From assembly GCF_019457905.1 (NCBI RefSeq), contig NZ_JAHZSV010000019.1, positions 24,030 through 88,029 on the forward strand: a stretch of 64,000 nt of DNA. Direction: 5' to 3'. Positions 1-9,130 of the stretch are shown piece after piece. The first letter of the stretch is position 1. Each line of letters begins with the position of its first letter. Below the pieces are notes generated by a model. The model ran no database searches. It had not been told where the DNA came from and saw only the letters and a list, made by a program, of their open reading frames with translations. This DNA comes from Flagellimonas abyssi (GTDB lineage Bacteria; Bacteroidota; Bacteroidia; Flavobacteriales; Flavobacteriaceae). The translations under genes and the position numbers were made by a program.

Positions 1-924
1 TACAAAAACTCGGGCCAAGACCTAAGCTCTTATTTGGACGGTCTTCTTTACGAAAGATATCTTACTTACTGGGATTATATCCACTTGGATACTTTGTTGA
101 GCCTTCAAATACCGAGGACTCATTTCCCGGATGAGGAAATCTTCATTATGTACCATCAGATTACCGAGCTCTATTTCAAGCTTATTCTGCACGAACAAAA
201 ACAAATTGTTGAGGACAAATCGCAGGACGTTGCTTTTTTTATTGAAAAGGTAAGGAGAATCAATAGCTATTTTAAGGCCCTGATATCATCGTTCAGTATT
301 ATGATCAAGGGTATGGAACGAGAACAGTTTCTCCGTTACCGTATGGCACTTCTTCCGGCCAGTGGATTTCAATCGGTACAATATAGGATGATCGAATTTT
401 ATGCAACCCCATTGGAGAATATGGTGCATTTATCCGAAAGGGACTCATTCTCTTCTGCAAATAGTATAGAAGAACTGTTCGAGCATGTGTATTGGAAAAA
501 GGGAGCCACCGATTTGGAAACAGGTGAAAAAACATTGACATTAAAACAGTTCGAGGTAAGATATACGCCTCGGCTCCTGCGAATAGCCAACCAAGTAAAG
601 GACAGTACGGTATATCAAAAATATTTACAACTTCCAGAGGCATCCCAATGCAATGAAGAACTAATTTCGGCGTTAAAAGAGTTGGATTTGAATGCCAACG
701 TAAATTGGCCGTTGATGCACATGGGTTCGGCCCATAGATATTTGGCCCGGGAGGGCAAGGAGGTAGAGGCGACTGGCGGAACCAATTGGAAGGACTATTT
801 ACCGCCCAGTTTTCAGAAAATAATTTTTTTCCCAACTTTGCATACCAAAGAAGAGTTGGATACTTGGGGTAAACAATGGGTGGACCACGTTTTTAACCCC
901 GCTAAAGAAGAATACAAGGAATAG
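1..924 (+). CDS. Tryptophan 2,3-dioxygenase (5' end outside window)
   Basis: Heme enzyme of the kynurenine pathway that opens the indole ring of L-tryptophan to N-formylkynurenine; cytoplasmic. The reading frame is open from base 1, and the first possible start inside the window is a TTG at 34, so the gene probably begins upstream and only its last 307 or so codons are seen. Recognisable family features are the helix with MYHQITELYFKL near the front, where the His lies in the substrate pocket, a GSAHRYLA segment that probably carries the heme-ligand His, and ATGGTNWKDYL, which matches the family's GTGG substrate loop. It ends 7 nt before the M23 peptidase gene on the same strand, so the two are probably cotranscribed with pgi. 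Family assignment is by memory of the motifs; I am confident of it. Confidence 0.88.
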   Translation, partial: YKNSGQDLSSYLDGLLYERYLTYWDYIHLDTLLSLQIPRTHFPDEEIFIMYHQITELYFKLILHEQKQIVEDKSQDVAFFIEKVRRINSYFKALISSFSIMIKGMEREQFLRYRMALLPASGFQSVQYRMIEFYATPLENMVHLSERDSFSSANSIEELFEHVYWKKGATDLETGEKTLTLKQFEVRYTPRLLRIANQVKDSTVYQKYLQLPEASQCNEELISALKELDLNANVNWPLMHMGSAHRYLAREGKEVEATGGTNWKDYLPPSFQKIIFFPTLHTKEELDTWGKQWVDHVFNPAKEEYKE

Positions 925-931
925 AAGAAAA

Positions 932-2221
932 ATGCAGAAAATTTTTGGGGCAATTTTGATGCTCGCTGTGTTGGCAGCATCTTGCAAACAGACAAACGAA
1001 CAACCGGAAGAAGAAGTTGCAAAAGTTGAAGTAATAGAAAAACTTCCCGTATTGCATTATGGTTTTAATCTTGAAGAATTCAATGTAGTCCACGATACGG
1101 TCCGTAACGGCGACAGTTTTGGGGAACTTATGTTGAAAAACAAGGTGGATTACCCCAAAATCGCCCATATTTCGGAAAATTTTAGGGATACTTTTGATGT
1201 TCGTAAGATTAGAGTTGGTAAGCCCTATATCATCCTCAAGTCAAAGGATACTTCGGAAGTTGCCAAAGTCTTTATCTATCAAAACGACAAAATAAATTAC
1301 ACCGTGGTGGATTTGCGAGATACCGCAGCCGTTGCCTATAAGAACAAGAAAAAAGTTACGCTCAGGGAGCGCGAGGTAGGCGGTGTCATAAACAGTAGTC
1401 TATCCGAGGCAATGGATAATTTGGGGGTCGATTACACCGTAACTTTGAGTTTGTCCGAGATTTACGCGTGGACCATTGACTTCTTCCGATTGGAGAAGGG
1501 CGACAAGTTTAAAGTTGTTTTTGATGAACGATACATCAATGATACCATATATGCCGGTAGGGGTCCCATTAAGGCAGCACTTTTTGAGCACAAAGGAAAA
1601 ACTGTGTATGCCTTTCCGTATGTGGCAGATTCCGTGAACAACATATTGGATTATTTTGATCAAGATGCCAATAACTTGAGAAGCACATTCCTAAGAGCAC
1701 CCATAAAATTTGGATACCGACTATCGTCCAGATACAATCTGAAACGCAGGATAGCCTATTACGGTTACAAAGTAAGACCACATAAAGGAACCGATTACGC
1801 AGCACCTGTTGGAACCCCAATTGTTGCCACTGCAGATGGAACCGTGACCGAGTCGACCCGAAGGGGCGGAAATGGAAAATATGTGAAGATTAAACACAAC
1901 GGCACCTACAGCACCCAATACCTCCACATGAAAGCCCAAAAGGTAAAAAGAGGAGAGTTCGCCCGACAAGGTGATGTAATTGGATGGGTAGGAATGACAG
2001 GTAATACTGGAGGCCCGCATGTTTGCTATCGTTTCTGGAAGAACGGAAGACAGGTGGACCCATTAAAGGAAAAATTACCCGAAGCCGACCCCATCGCCGA
2101 TTCTTTGAGAATGGATTACATGGCTCATATATCGCCGTTAAAAGAGCAATTGGATTGCATAGAATTTATTGACATAGCACCTACAGAACCCGAAGAAACC
2201 TTAATATCATACACCCAGTAA
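932..2221 (+). CDS. M23 family metallopeptidase lipoprotein (LytM-type)
   Basis: Predicted envelope peptidoglycan endopeptidase of 429 aa. A lipoprotein signal ends with Cys18 (LAASC). Residues ~55-105 look LysM-like ([14 protein letters not shown]...). The catalytic LytM domain lies at ~280-380, with HKGTDYA giving His284 and Asp288, a YLHM His332, and GPHVCYRFW where His363 is present but the usual second His of the HxH motif is Cys365. Cys can bind zinc, so the site may still work; the family in Flavobacteria may simply use this variant. It sits between the tryptophan dioxygenase and pgi, and its TAA shares its last base with the ATG of pgi (TAATG), which points to translational coupling. 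Role in cell-wall remodelling is inferred from the family. Confidence 0.85.
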   Translation: MQKIFGAILMLAVLAASCKQTNEQPEEEVAKVEVIEKLPVLHYGFNLEEFNVVHDTVRNGDSFGELMLKNKVDYPKIAHISENFRDTFDVRKIRVGKPYIILKSKDTSEVAKVFIYQNDKINYTVVDLRDTAAVAYKNKKKVTLREREVGGVINSSLSEAMDNLGVDYTVTLSLSEIYAWTIDFFRLEKGDKFKVVFDERYINDTIYAGRGPIKAALFEHKGKTVYAFPYVADSVNNILDYFDQDANNLRSTFLRAPIKFGYRLSSRYNLKRRIAYYGYKVRPHKGTDYAAPVGTPIVATADGTVTESTRRGGNGKYVKIKHNGTYSTQYLHMKAQKVKRGEFARQGDVIGWVGMTGNTGGPHVCYRFWKNGRQVDPLKEKLPEADPIADSLRMDYMAHISPLKEQLDCIEFIDIAPTEPEETLISYTQ

Positions 2222-3858
2222 TGGCACTACCCACAATCGACCCCACAACTACGGAAGCCTGGAAAAAACTCAAACAACATTATCAAGAGACCAAAGACGT
2301 TCATTTAAGGGAACTATTTTCTAACGAAGAAGGCCGGGGCAAAAACCTATCCATCCGTTGGGAAGATTTTTTGGTGGACTATTCAAAGAATAGAATAACG
2401 GATACAACCATTAAGTTGCTTTTGGAACTTGCCGGGGAAGTGGGCCTTACCCAAGCCATAGAAGGTTACTTTGATGGCGAGCTCATTAATCAAACCGAAG
2501 GAAGGGCCGTATTGCACACAGCCTTACGCGCCAAAAAGGGTACAGAGGTTTTTGTTGATGGCGAAAACATTGTAGATGAAGTTTTTGAGGTAAAGGAGAA
2601 AATCAAATCTTTTTCCGAAGCAGTAATATCCGGGGAGCGTAAGGGCCACACGGGAAAAGCATTTACCGATATTGTAAACATTGGTATCGGTGGTTCTGAC
2701 TTGGGACCAGTGATGGTGACTGAAGCCTTGAAATTTTATCAAAATGATTTAAAGACTCATTTTGTAAGCAATGTGGATGGTGATCTGGTTCATGAAGTAT
2801 TGAAAGAACTTGACCCGGAGACCACATTGTTCGTAATTGTTTCCAAATCCTTCACTACACAGGAAACCTTGAGCAATGCACTGACCATCAAAAAATGGTT
2901 TCTGAAAACTGCATCCGAAAAAGATGTGGCTGACCACTTTGTTGCCGTATCTACCAATCTTGAAAAAATCAAGGAATTTGGTATTGCAGATGAAAACGTG
3001 TTCCCGATGTGGGACTGGGTAGGCGGACGTTTCTCACTTTGGAGCGCCGTTGGATTGTCCATTGCACTTTCGGTGGGCTACGATAATTTTGAATCCTTGT
3101 TGAATGGGGCACACGAAATGGACGTTCATTTTAAGGAAACCCCGTTTGATGAAAACATTCCTGTAATTCTTGCCTTGATCAGTGTTTGGTACAATAACTT
3201 CTATCAAGCAGAGACCGAGGCCATAATTCCGTACACACAATATTTGCACCGTTTTTCTGCATACCTACAACAAGGTATCATGGAAAGTAACGGAAAGAGT
3301 ATGGACAGGGCAGGAAATAGGGTCGGTCACGAAACGGGCACTATTATTTGGGGCGAACCGGGAACCAATTCGCAACATGCCTTTTTCCAGTTGATCCACC
3401 AAGGGACCAAATTGATCCCCACCGATTTTATAGGCTACAAGAAATCATTGCACGGAGATGTGGACCATCATAATAAATTGATGGCAAACTACTTTGCACA
3501 GACCGAAGCCTTGATGAACGGAAAAACCGCGGAAGAGGTTGAACAAGAGTTGAAATCCCAAGGATTGTCCGGTGACGAAATCCAAACACTGCTTCCCTTT
3601 AAAATATTTGAGGGAAACAAGCCCACCAACACCATTTTAATAGAGCAGCTTACCCCTAGAAGCTTGGGCGCGCTGATTGCACTTTACGAACACAAGATAT
3701 TTGTACAAGGCGTGGTCTGGAACATCTTCAGTTACGATCAATGGGGGGTGGAACTCGGTAAGCAGTTGGCCAAAAATATTCTGAACGATATTGAAAATTC
3801 AGATATTGGCAAGCACGACAGTTCAACATTGAACCTTTTGCATTTTTTTAAGGAGTAA
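2221..3858 (+). CDS. pgi: Glucose-6-phosphate isomerase
   Basis: Interconverts glucose 6-phosphate and fructose 6-phosphate in glycolysis and gluconeogenesis; cytoplasmic. At 545 aa it has the normal length of the long bacterial form. Visible signatures are GIGGSDLGP at the sugar-phosphate site, SKSFTTQET for phosphate binding, [13 protein letters not shown] (first PROSITE-type signature), the [20 protein letters not shown] active-site stretch, and [13 protein letters not shown] near the C-terminus (second signature, with the catalytic Lys). The start ATG overlaps the stop of the upstream peptidase gene by one base. About 170 nt of AT-rich sequence separate it from the next gene, which has its own promoter. 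Confidence 0.97.
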   Translation: MALPTIDPTTTEAWKKLKQHYQETKDVHLRELFSNEEGRGKNLSIRWEDFLVDYSKNRITDTTIKLLLELAGEVGLTQAIEGYFDGELINQTEGRAVLHTALRAKKGTEVFVDGENIVDEVFEVKEKIKSFSEAVISGERKGHTGKAFTDIVNIGIGGSDLGPVMVTEALKFYQNDLKTHFVSNVDGDLVHEVLKELDPETTLFVIVSKSFTTQETLSNALTIKKWFLKTASEKDVADHFVAVSTNLEKIKEFGIADENVFPMWDWVGGRFSLWSAVGLSIALSVGYDNFESLLNGAHEMDVHFKETPFDENIPVILALISVWYNNFYQAETEAIIPYTQYLHRFSAYLQQGIMESNGKSMDRAGNRVGHETGTIIWGEPGTNSQHAFFQLIHQGTKLIPTDFIGYKKSLHGDVDHHNKLMANYFAQTEALMNGKTAEEVEQELKSQGLSGDEIQTLLPFKIFEGNKPTNTILIEQLTPRSLGALIALYEHKIFVQGVVWNIFSYDQWGVELGKQLAKNILNDIENSDIGKHDSSTLNLLHFFKE

Positions 3859-3915
3859 ATTGCCATCTGCTCAAATCCCCGTATAAAGCCTAAACAATTG
3901 TCTGTCAGATAATTT

Positions 3916-3947
3916 GTTTTGTTAATTTAGTGTTAACTATATTTGCG
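3916..3947 (+). promoter_or_regulatory. Bacteroidota-type promoter before the Oar-like receptor
   Basis: A perfect TAnnTTTG -7 element, TATATTTG, lies at 3940-3947. TTG triplets at 3916-3918 and 3921-3923 are candidate -33 elements (spacers 21 and 16 nt). This leaves an untranslated leader of roughly 75 nt before the ATG at 4031. Confidence 0.55.
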
Positions 3948-4030
3948 TGATTTTAACTTTGACTTAATCGTAGAATGTCAAAAATGGATCACATTTGCAG
4001 CGCTAATTAAACACTTAAACACTGAATTAA

Positions 4031-7000
4031 ATGAAAAGAATCTACTTGGCTATTGCGGCTATTTTGGTTTCCGCGATGGCATTTGCACAAGGGGTTACTA
4101 CTTCTTCTATAGGAGGTAAAGTAACAGACGAAACTGGGGAGCCTCTGCCAGGGGCGAGTATAGTGGCTGTCCACATTCCTTCGGGAACCACTTATGGGGC
4201 AGCTGCTGATTTTGATGGATTTTACCGAATTTCAGGTATGAGAACGGGAGGGCCGTACAAGGTGACAATTTCTTATGTAGGATTTAACGAGGATGTTAAA
4301 GAAGGAATATATCTTAATTTAGGTCAAGCAGAAAGAATAAGTTCCCAACTTTCGGAATCAGCAACTGCACTACAAGAAGTTGTAGTTACTGGCGGAGCGG
4401 CAGGAAGCCTTTTTGATCCGGGTAAAACTGGAGCTGAGACCAATGTCACACAACGACAAGTGAACAATTTGCCGACAATATCCAGGAATATTGCGGATTT
4501 TGCTAGACTTACACCACAAGCTAAAGTGACTGGGGACGATGTGGTTTCAATAAGTGGTCAAAACAACCGGTATAATGCCATTTATATTGACGGTGCCGTA
4601 AATAACGATGTTTTTGGCCTTGCAGCAAATGGGACGAATGGAGGACAAACTGGTGTGAGCCCTATTTCTTTGGATGCCATAGAGTCTTTTCAAATAAACG
4701 TTGCCCCTTTTGATGTTCGTCAGTCTGGTTTTGCAGGAGGTAGTATCAATGCTATTACCAAATCCGGTACTAACAAGTATATAGGATCTGCCTATGGTTT
4801 TTTACGAAACGAGAGTTTTGCAGGCAAGACTCCTGTAGGTTTGGTTGGAGAAGGTGAAGAAAGAGAAAAATTGGATGAATTTTCTGCAAAAACTTATGGA
4901 GTACGATTGGGTGGTCCTTTGATTGAGGACAAATTGTTTTTCTTCGTCAATTATGAAAGACAGGAAAATGAAACTCCACAACCATTTAACATTTCAACAT
5001 ATAGAGGTGATGCCACAGCGGCGGACTTAGATAACCTATCTAGTTTTTTGGTTAATAACTATGGATATAATCCTGGAGGTTATGCAAATAATACCTCTAG
5101 CTTGGAGAGTGATAAGTTGATTGCGAAAATTGACTGGAACATTAATGATAAGAATAAACTCTCTCTTAAGCACAGTTATGTTAAGGCTATTCAGTTTGAT
5201 GCACCTTCTTCAAATACAGGGTCTATTAGTTTCATTAACGGAGCTATCAATTTTGAATCGATTACAAATTCAACAGCTTTGGAACTGAACTCTCAAATCG
5301 GGAGCAATATGTCCAACAATTTAGTAGTTGGTTATACAACTGTAAATGATGATAGAGATCCAGCTGGGAGCCCTTTCCCTGCAGTTCAGATTTTTGATGC
5401 GGCAGGTACTTCGATATTTTTTGGTTCAGAGGCGTTTTCAACAGCTAACCTATTGGAACAGAAAGTATTGACTCTTACCGATAATTTCCAAATCTATTCA
5501 GGAAGACATACCATAACTATAGGTACTAACAATGAATTTTCCTCTGCAAAGAATGTTTTCTTTCGTCAGAATTTTGGAGATTACAGATTCAATAGCCTTA
5601 GTGATTTCTTAAATGGTGAGTCTGCCAATAGGTATAGGTATGGATACTCCCTATTGGGAGGTTTTGGTGATGATTCAGAAGGAGCAGCAGAGTTTGATTT
5701 GTTCCAATTGGGAGTTTATGTACAAGATCAAGTGGATATTACCGACAATTTCAAATTTACCATCGGAGCAAGAATTGATGTTCCTTATTGGGAAGATGGT
5801 CTTGAAAATGAAGACTTCAACACAAGAACCGTTGCATTGTTGGAAGCTGCAGGAAAAGACTTGCAGGGAGCAAGAGTGGGCCAAGGGATAAATCCAAATG
5901 CCCATTTTTCGCCAAGATTAGGTTTTAATTGGGATTTGAAAGGGGATAGAACTACCCAGATAAGGGGAGGTTTAGGAATATTCACATCCAGAGTTCCGTT
6001 GGTATGGCCGGGAGGAACATATAACAACAATGGTATTACTGCCGGATTCATCCAGCTTACAGGAGATGATGTTCCTGACTTTAACCCAGACCCTACAGGT
6101 CAATTGGCTATACCACAACCTGGTACGGGATCCGTTGGTGGACAAATTGATTTGTTCGCACCTGATTTTAAACTACCTCAAGTGTTCAAAACAAATATTG
6201 CTGTCGACCAAAGATTACCAGGAGACATTATCTTTTCAGCAGATTTTATTTGGAACGATAATATTACAGCGGTTGCATATGAAAACTTAAACCTTAGAGG
6301 TCCTCAGTTTATGACTACAGGTGCTGGATCACGACCTAATTATGGTTATGCTTCTATAGACAACACTTATAGCGATATATATTTGGCGACAAATACGGGA
6401 GCCGGAAGTTCTTACAATATCACTGGTACATTATCAAAGAACTTTTACAGTCCAAAATTGGATATTACCGCTCAAGCATCGTACTCCTATGGAGAGTCTG
6501 ATGGAATTTTGGATGGGACTTCATCACAAAACAGTTCTCAATTCAGAAACTTAGAAACTGTTAATGGGTCTAACAGACCAGATTTATCCATTTCAGATTT
6601 CTCACCAGGTCACCGAGTAATTGCAAATTCAACTTTTGAATTTAAATGGTCAGATAATCTTAAGACAAGATTGGGCTTATTTTACGAAGGAGCTGAAGGA
6701 TCTCCGTTTAGCTATGTTTACAACGGAAGTGGTTTATTATCCGATACAGGATCATTCTCTGCTTTGATTTATGTGCCTGCGAACGAATCAGAGGCCAATT
6801 TAGTTGATTCTGACGATTTGAGTGCTGCTCAACAATGGAGCGCATTAAATGCCGTTATCGAAGGAGATGATTACTTAAAAAGTAGAAGAGGAAAATTTGC
6901 AGAACGTAACGCTGACCGTTCAGATTGGACCCATATTATTGATTTGAAATTTGCACAAGAATTTGGAATCAAGTTTGGTGAGAACACCCACAAATTGGAA

Positions 7001-7237
7001 TTTACTGCAGACATCTTCAACTTTACCAATTTATTAAACAAGGAATGGGGTGTAAGAACCTTCTCTAACTTTAACCAAGTACAATTGTTGAATTTTGAAG
7101 GCTTTGCCGATGATGGTACGACACCTCAGTTTACTTTTGACCCAGGTGTTGAAGAAACAAGAAATATTATCGATGATTCTGGATTGCAATCATCTAGATG
7201 GCAGATGCAGTTAGGGCTTAGATATAGCTTTAACTAG
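4031..7237 (+). CDS. TonB-dependent receptor, Oar-like, with carboxypeptidase-regulatory-like domain
   Basis: Outer-membrane protein of 1068 aa. It has a signal peptide ending AMAFAQ, then a CarboxypepD_reg-like beta-sandwich (~27-110, with the GGKVTDETGEPLPGASI start), a linker with QEVVVTGG resembling a TonB box, a plug domain (~120-240) and a long beta-barrel ending LGLRYSFN. The long barrel and GQNNRYNAIYIDGAVNNDVFGL in the plug resemble the Oar family of Myxococcus and Bacteroidetes rather than classic siderophore receptors. The ligand cannot be read from the sequence. No SusD partner is adjacent. It has its own promoter and a strong terminator, so it is a single-gene unit. Base use is more AT-rich than in the neighbouring pgi. 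Confidence 0.85.
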   Translation: MKRIYLAIAAILVSAMAFAQGVTTSSIGGKVTDETGEPLPGASIVAVHIPSGTTYGAAADFDGFYRISGMRTGGPYKVTISYVGFNEDVKEGIYLNLGQAERISSQLSESATALQEVVVTGGAAGSLFDPGKTGAETNVTQRQVNNLPTISRNIADFARLTPQAKVTGDDVVSISGQNNRYNAIYIDGAVNNDVFGLAANGTNGGQTGVSPISLDAIESFQINVAPFDVRQSGFAGGSINAITKSGTNKYIGSAYGFLRNESFAGKTPVGLVGEGEEREKLDEFSAKTYGVRLGGPLIEDKLFFFVNYERQENETPQPFNISTYRGDATAADLDNLSSFLVNNYGYNPGGYANNTSSLESDKLIAKIDWNINDKNKLSLKHSYVKAIQFDAPSSNTGSISFINGAINFESITNSTALELNSQIGSNMSNNLVVGYTTVNDDRDPAGSPFPAVQIFDAAGTSIFFGSEAFSTANLLEQKVLTLTDNFQIYSGRHTITIGTNNEFSSAKNVFFRQNFGDYRFNSLSDFLNGESANRYRYGYSLLGGFGDDSEGAAEFDLFQLGVYVQDQVDITDNFKFTIGARIDVPYWEDGLENEDFNTRTVALLEAAGKDLQGARVGQGINPNAHFSPRLGFNWDLKGDRTTQIRGGLGIFTSRVPLVWPGGTYNNNGITAGFIQLTGDDVPDFNPDPTGQLAIPQPGTGSVGGQIDLFAPDFKLPQVFKTNIAVDQRLPGDIIFSADFIWNDNITAVAYENLNLRGPQFMTTGAGSRPNYGYASIDNTYSDIYLATNTGAGSSYNITGTLSKNFYSPKLDITAQASYSYGESDGILDGTSSQNSSQFRNLETVNGSNRPDLSISDFSPGHRVIANSTFEFKWSDNLKTRLGLFYEGAEGSPFSYVYNGSGLLSDTGSFSALIYVPANESEANLVDSDDLSAAQQWSALNAVIEGDDYLKSRRGKFAERNADRSDWTHIIDLKFAQEFGIKFGENTHKLEFTADIFNFTNLLNKEWGVRTFSNFNQVQLLNFEGFADDGTTPQFTFDPGVEETRNIIDDSGLQSSRWQMQLGLRYSFN

Positions 7238-7255
7238 TATTGAACGATTTTTTAT

Positions 7256-7283
7256 AAACCCTGCCATTTGGCAGGGTTTTTTT
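7256..7283 (+). terminator. Rho-independent terminator after the Oar-like receptor
   Basis: Ten-bp perfect stem AAACCCTGCC/GGCAGGGTTT at 7256-7265 and 7270-7279 around an ATTT loop, followed by T residues to 7283. It ends the receptor gene that stops at 7237. Confidence 0.9.
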
Positions 7284-7325
7284 ATGCCCAAAAATCCGTA
7301 CTTTTAATCGCACAAACGATACCTA

Positions 7326-7763
7326 ATGGAAATTATCAAGAACCTACACTCGTATTTGGCCTATGTGGTGCTGGCCGTTTTAGTAATTGCCGTAATCAAT
7401 GCCATAGCGGGCTGGTTGGGCAAAAAGGACTTCACCCTTCAAAAAGACCTTCGTATAAGCTTGTTTGCCCTTATTTTAAGCCATATTCAATTGTTGGTGG
7501 GACTGTTGTTGTATTTCACATCGGGGAATGGACTAAAGGCCGTTCAAACTTTGGGAATGGGTGGATTGAATGCTCCTGCAAGACTTTTGGCGGTAGAGCA
7601 TCCATTCATTAATATTATAGCTTTGGTTTTGATAACCATTGGATGGTCCCGTCATAAAAAGGTGATGGAAAGCAATAAAAAATTCAAGACCATTTCTATT
7701 TTTTACGGACTTGGATTGCTGTTGATTTTAAGCCGTATTCCTTGGGGACAATGGTTCGCATAA
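7326..7763 (+). CDS. Small four-helix membrane protein, cytochrome b-like
   Basis: Integral membrane protein of 145 aa with four hydrophobic helices, at ~10-30, 44-64, 92-112 and 122-138. Homologues in Flavobacteria are often labelled cytochrome B. Histidines in or near the helices (His8, His52, His91) would suit heme ligation, but no cofactor motif proves this. It lies alone between the terminator of the receptor gene and a converging gene, so the context says nothing about its role. I choose the ATG at 7326, which follows the terminator at a comfortable distance. Confidence 0.7.
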   Translation: MEIIKNLHSYLAYVVLAVLVIAVINAIAGWLGKKDFTLQKDLRISLFALILSHIQLLVGLLLYFTSGNGLKAVQTLGMGGLNAPARLLAVEHPFINIIALVLITIGWSRHKKVMESNKKFKTISIFYGLGLLLILSRIPWGQWFA

Positions 7764-7767
7764 AGTA

Positions 7768-7787
7768 ATTCCCGAGAAGGCGGGAAT
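7768..7787. terminator. Small hairpin between converging genes
   Basis: Inverted repeat ATTCCCG/CGGGAAT with a 6-nt loop at 7768-7787, between the + gene ending at 7763 and the - gene ending at 7816. There is no clear T tract on either side, so termination is only a possibility. Confidence 0.4.
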
Positions 7788-7815
7788 CTTATACAGTTTA
7801 CTTAGTAACTTTTCC

Positions 7816-8217
7816 TTAAATGGTCACATAGTTAATCTCCGAGATTATTATATGATCGAGTAGTTCTATTTCTAAAATAGCGGCAGCTTTTTTCATGCGG
7901 TCTGTAAATGCTATATCTGCCTCACTGGGCTCCAATTTTCCTGAGGGATGATTGTGGCAGAGGACAATCTTATGGCATTGTTTGGCTGCGGCCAAACTTA
8001 AAACTTGCACTGGCGTAACAATATTTCGATTGCTGGTGCCAATGGTCACAAGTTCAATATACTCAATATCATTTGCAGCATTGAGACCTATGGTCCAAAA
8101 ATATTCTTTTTGTCTGTGGATTTTGTTCTGCCGCCAAAGCACCTTTTGCATAATGCGGGCAATATCATCCGTACCAGATATATGTTTGTCCTCGTCCTGA
8201 GGAAGTCTTACAGTCAT
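7816..8217 (-). CDS. Short RadC-like JAB-domain protein
   Basis: Protein of 133 aa made almost entirely of the JAB/MPN domain found at the C-terminus of RadC. The JAMM metal motif is complete: Glu38, His88 and His90 (CHNHPSG), Ser98 and Asp101. It lacks the N-terminal helix-hairpin-helix region of full RadC (about 225 aa). Such short forms are common in Bacteroidota and often occur in mobile or accessory DNA. The function of RadC-type proteins is unsettled; a DNA-repair label is historical and the metal site suggests an isopeptidase or hydrolase. The 5' end of the gene is found again, decayed, at 8954-9033 beyond a toxin-antitoxin pair. Confidence 0.85.
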   Translation of the reverse strand: MTVRLPQDEDKHISGTDDIARIMQKVLWRQNKIHRQKEYFWTIGLNAANDIEYIELVTIGTSNRNIVTPVQVLSLAAAKQCHKIVLCHNHPSGKLEPSEADIAFTDRMKKAAAILEIELLDHIIISEINYVTI

Positions 8218-8242
8218 GAGATAAAGATAGAAAATGTTTTGT
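8163..8242. repeat. Copy A of an 80-bp direct repeat (start of the radC-like gene)
   Basis: This segment covers the first codons and leader of the radC-like gene. It matches 8954-9033 at a constant offset of 791 bp, with about 70 of 80 positions identical by hand alignment. The two copies flank the mazEF pair. Confidence 0.85.
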
Positions 8243-8314
8243 TTAAAGGATTATTCAGATTCCTTGACCAAAAAAGATATGGGCGGGATAATAATCACTA
8301 TAACCTTGTATTTT

Positions 8315-8638
8315 TTAGTCAACAAAGGTTTCTTTTATGACCTCTTTGCATTTTTCAATTTCTACATTGGTCAGGTTTTCAAAAATTCGGATTATTCTAG
8401 TTTTGTCAACTGTCCGAATTTGGTCAATGGCAATCATTCCTTTTCTTTCGTTATGTTTGATCGAAACCCTTGTCGGATATTTTTTTAAATTGGTTGTCAT
8501 TGGAGCAAGAACTATTGTGTTCAGATATTTGTTCATTTCATTTGGCGAAATGATTACACAAGGTCTTGTCTTTTTTATTTCGTTACCACTGGTCGGGTCA
8601 AGGTTTACAAGAACGATCGAGTATTGTTTTAAATCCAT
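8315..8638 (-). CDS. MazF/PemK-type toxin (endoribonuclease)
   Basis: Protein of 107 aa of the MazF/PemK family, sequence-specific mRNA interferases neutralised by a partner antitoxin. The N-terminal NLDPTSGNEIKKTRPCVII is the family hallmark, with Arg25 as the likely catalytic residue, and LAPMTTN (Thr48/49) supplies the second catalytic position. Its length is normal. It overlaps the 3' end of the antitoxin gene by 10 nt (8629-8638), the usual arrangement for tight coupling. Both genes lie between two copies of a radC-like 5' end, which suggests acquisition as a unit. Cut-site specificity cannot be read from the sequence. Confidence 0.92.
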   Translation of the reverse strand: MDLKQYSIVLVNLDPTSGNEIKKTRPCVIISPNEMNKYLNTIVLAPMTTNLKKYPTRVSIKHNERKGMIAIDQIRTVDKTRIIRIFENLTNVEIEKCKEVIKETFVD

Positions 8639-8874
8639 TCTTCAAGGTTTTCATCCTCGAAGACATCATTCATCAGCAACTTGTCATCTCCATTCTCATT
8701 CATTTTTTTAAATTCTTTTTCCCAATTTTTTCTTGGTGAAGCAATTGGTTTGAGGATGATCTGTCCTTTTTCAAGAATCAGTTCCACTTTGTCCTTGATA
8801 TTATATTTTTCCAAAATGGTCTTGCTCAAACGAAGTCCTTTTGAATTACCGATTTTGATTATTGATGCTTCCAT
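8629..8874 (-). CDS. MazE-type antitoxin (AbrB/SpoVT fold)
   Basis: Protein of 81 aa. The first ~45 residues form the swapped-hairpin AbrB/MazE DNA-binding fold, opening MEASIIKIGNSKGLRLSK. The acidic C-terminal tail (DVFEDENLEEWI) would bind and mask the toxin. It is the first gene of the pair and presumably represses the shared promoter upstream of 8874. It overlaps the toxin gene by 10 nt. Confidence 0.9.
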   Translation of the reverse strand: MEASIIKIGNSKGLRLSKTILEKYNIKDKVELILEKGQIILKPIASPRKNWEKEFKKMNENGDDKLLMNDVFEDENLEEWI

Positions 8875-8939
8875 AAGTCTTTAAATGTTATTACAAAGTA
8901 ACCACTTTTTATTAAGGTTCCAAAAAATGTTCCACATTA

Positions 8940-9008
8940 AAGCCAACGTGCATTATCATCCGTACTAAATACATGTTTGTCCTCGTCTTTAGGAAGTCGT
9001 ACTGTCAT
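8940..9008 (-). pseudogene. Decayed 5' fragment of a second radC-like gene
   Basis: On the minus strand from the ATG at 9006-9008 the frame reads MTVRLPKDEDKHVFSTDDNA and stops by TAA after 23 codons. The intact neighbour starts MTVRLPQDEDKHISGTDDIA. The homology covers only the start of the gene and its leader, so this is a remnant and not a functional gene. Confidence 0.8.
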
Positions 9009-9033
9009 GAGTTAAAGATATTAAATGTTTTGT
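8954..9033. repeat. Copy B of the 80-bp direct repeat
   Basis: Partner of 8163-8242. The similarity stops at 9033, which falls in the TGTCAC end of the palindromic repeat at 9031-9114. Confidence 0.85.
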
Positions 9034-9114
9034 CACCTTGAGCGCAGTCGAAAGGTAGGGAAAACATCTCGACTTTAGTTTATCCTGAGCGAAGCCGAAG
9101 GACACGATGTGACA
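9031..9114. repeat. 84-bp intergenic palindromic repeat element
   Basis: Bounded by TGTCAC (9031-9036) and GTGACA (9109-9114). Inside are two related blocks, CTTGAGCGCAGTCGAAAGG and CCTGAGCGAAGCCGAAGG. Elements with the CTTGAGCGCAGTCGAAAG core are scattered in many Flavobacteria intergenic regions; that statement is from memory. No coding potential is seen. Confidence 0.65.
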
Positions 9115-9130
9115 TTCAGTCGTGAATCCA

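Noticed and set aside
305..835. 176-codon open frame antisense to tryptophan dioxygenase
   Set aside because: Shadow of a conserved gene, with no start context or family resemblance.
7268..7612. 114-codon open frame overlapping the small membrane protein gene
   Set aside because: It begins in the terminator of the receptor gene and is a different frame of the membrane protein; no homology is seen.
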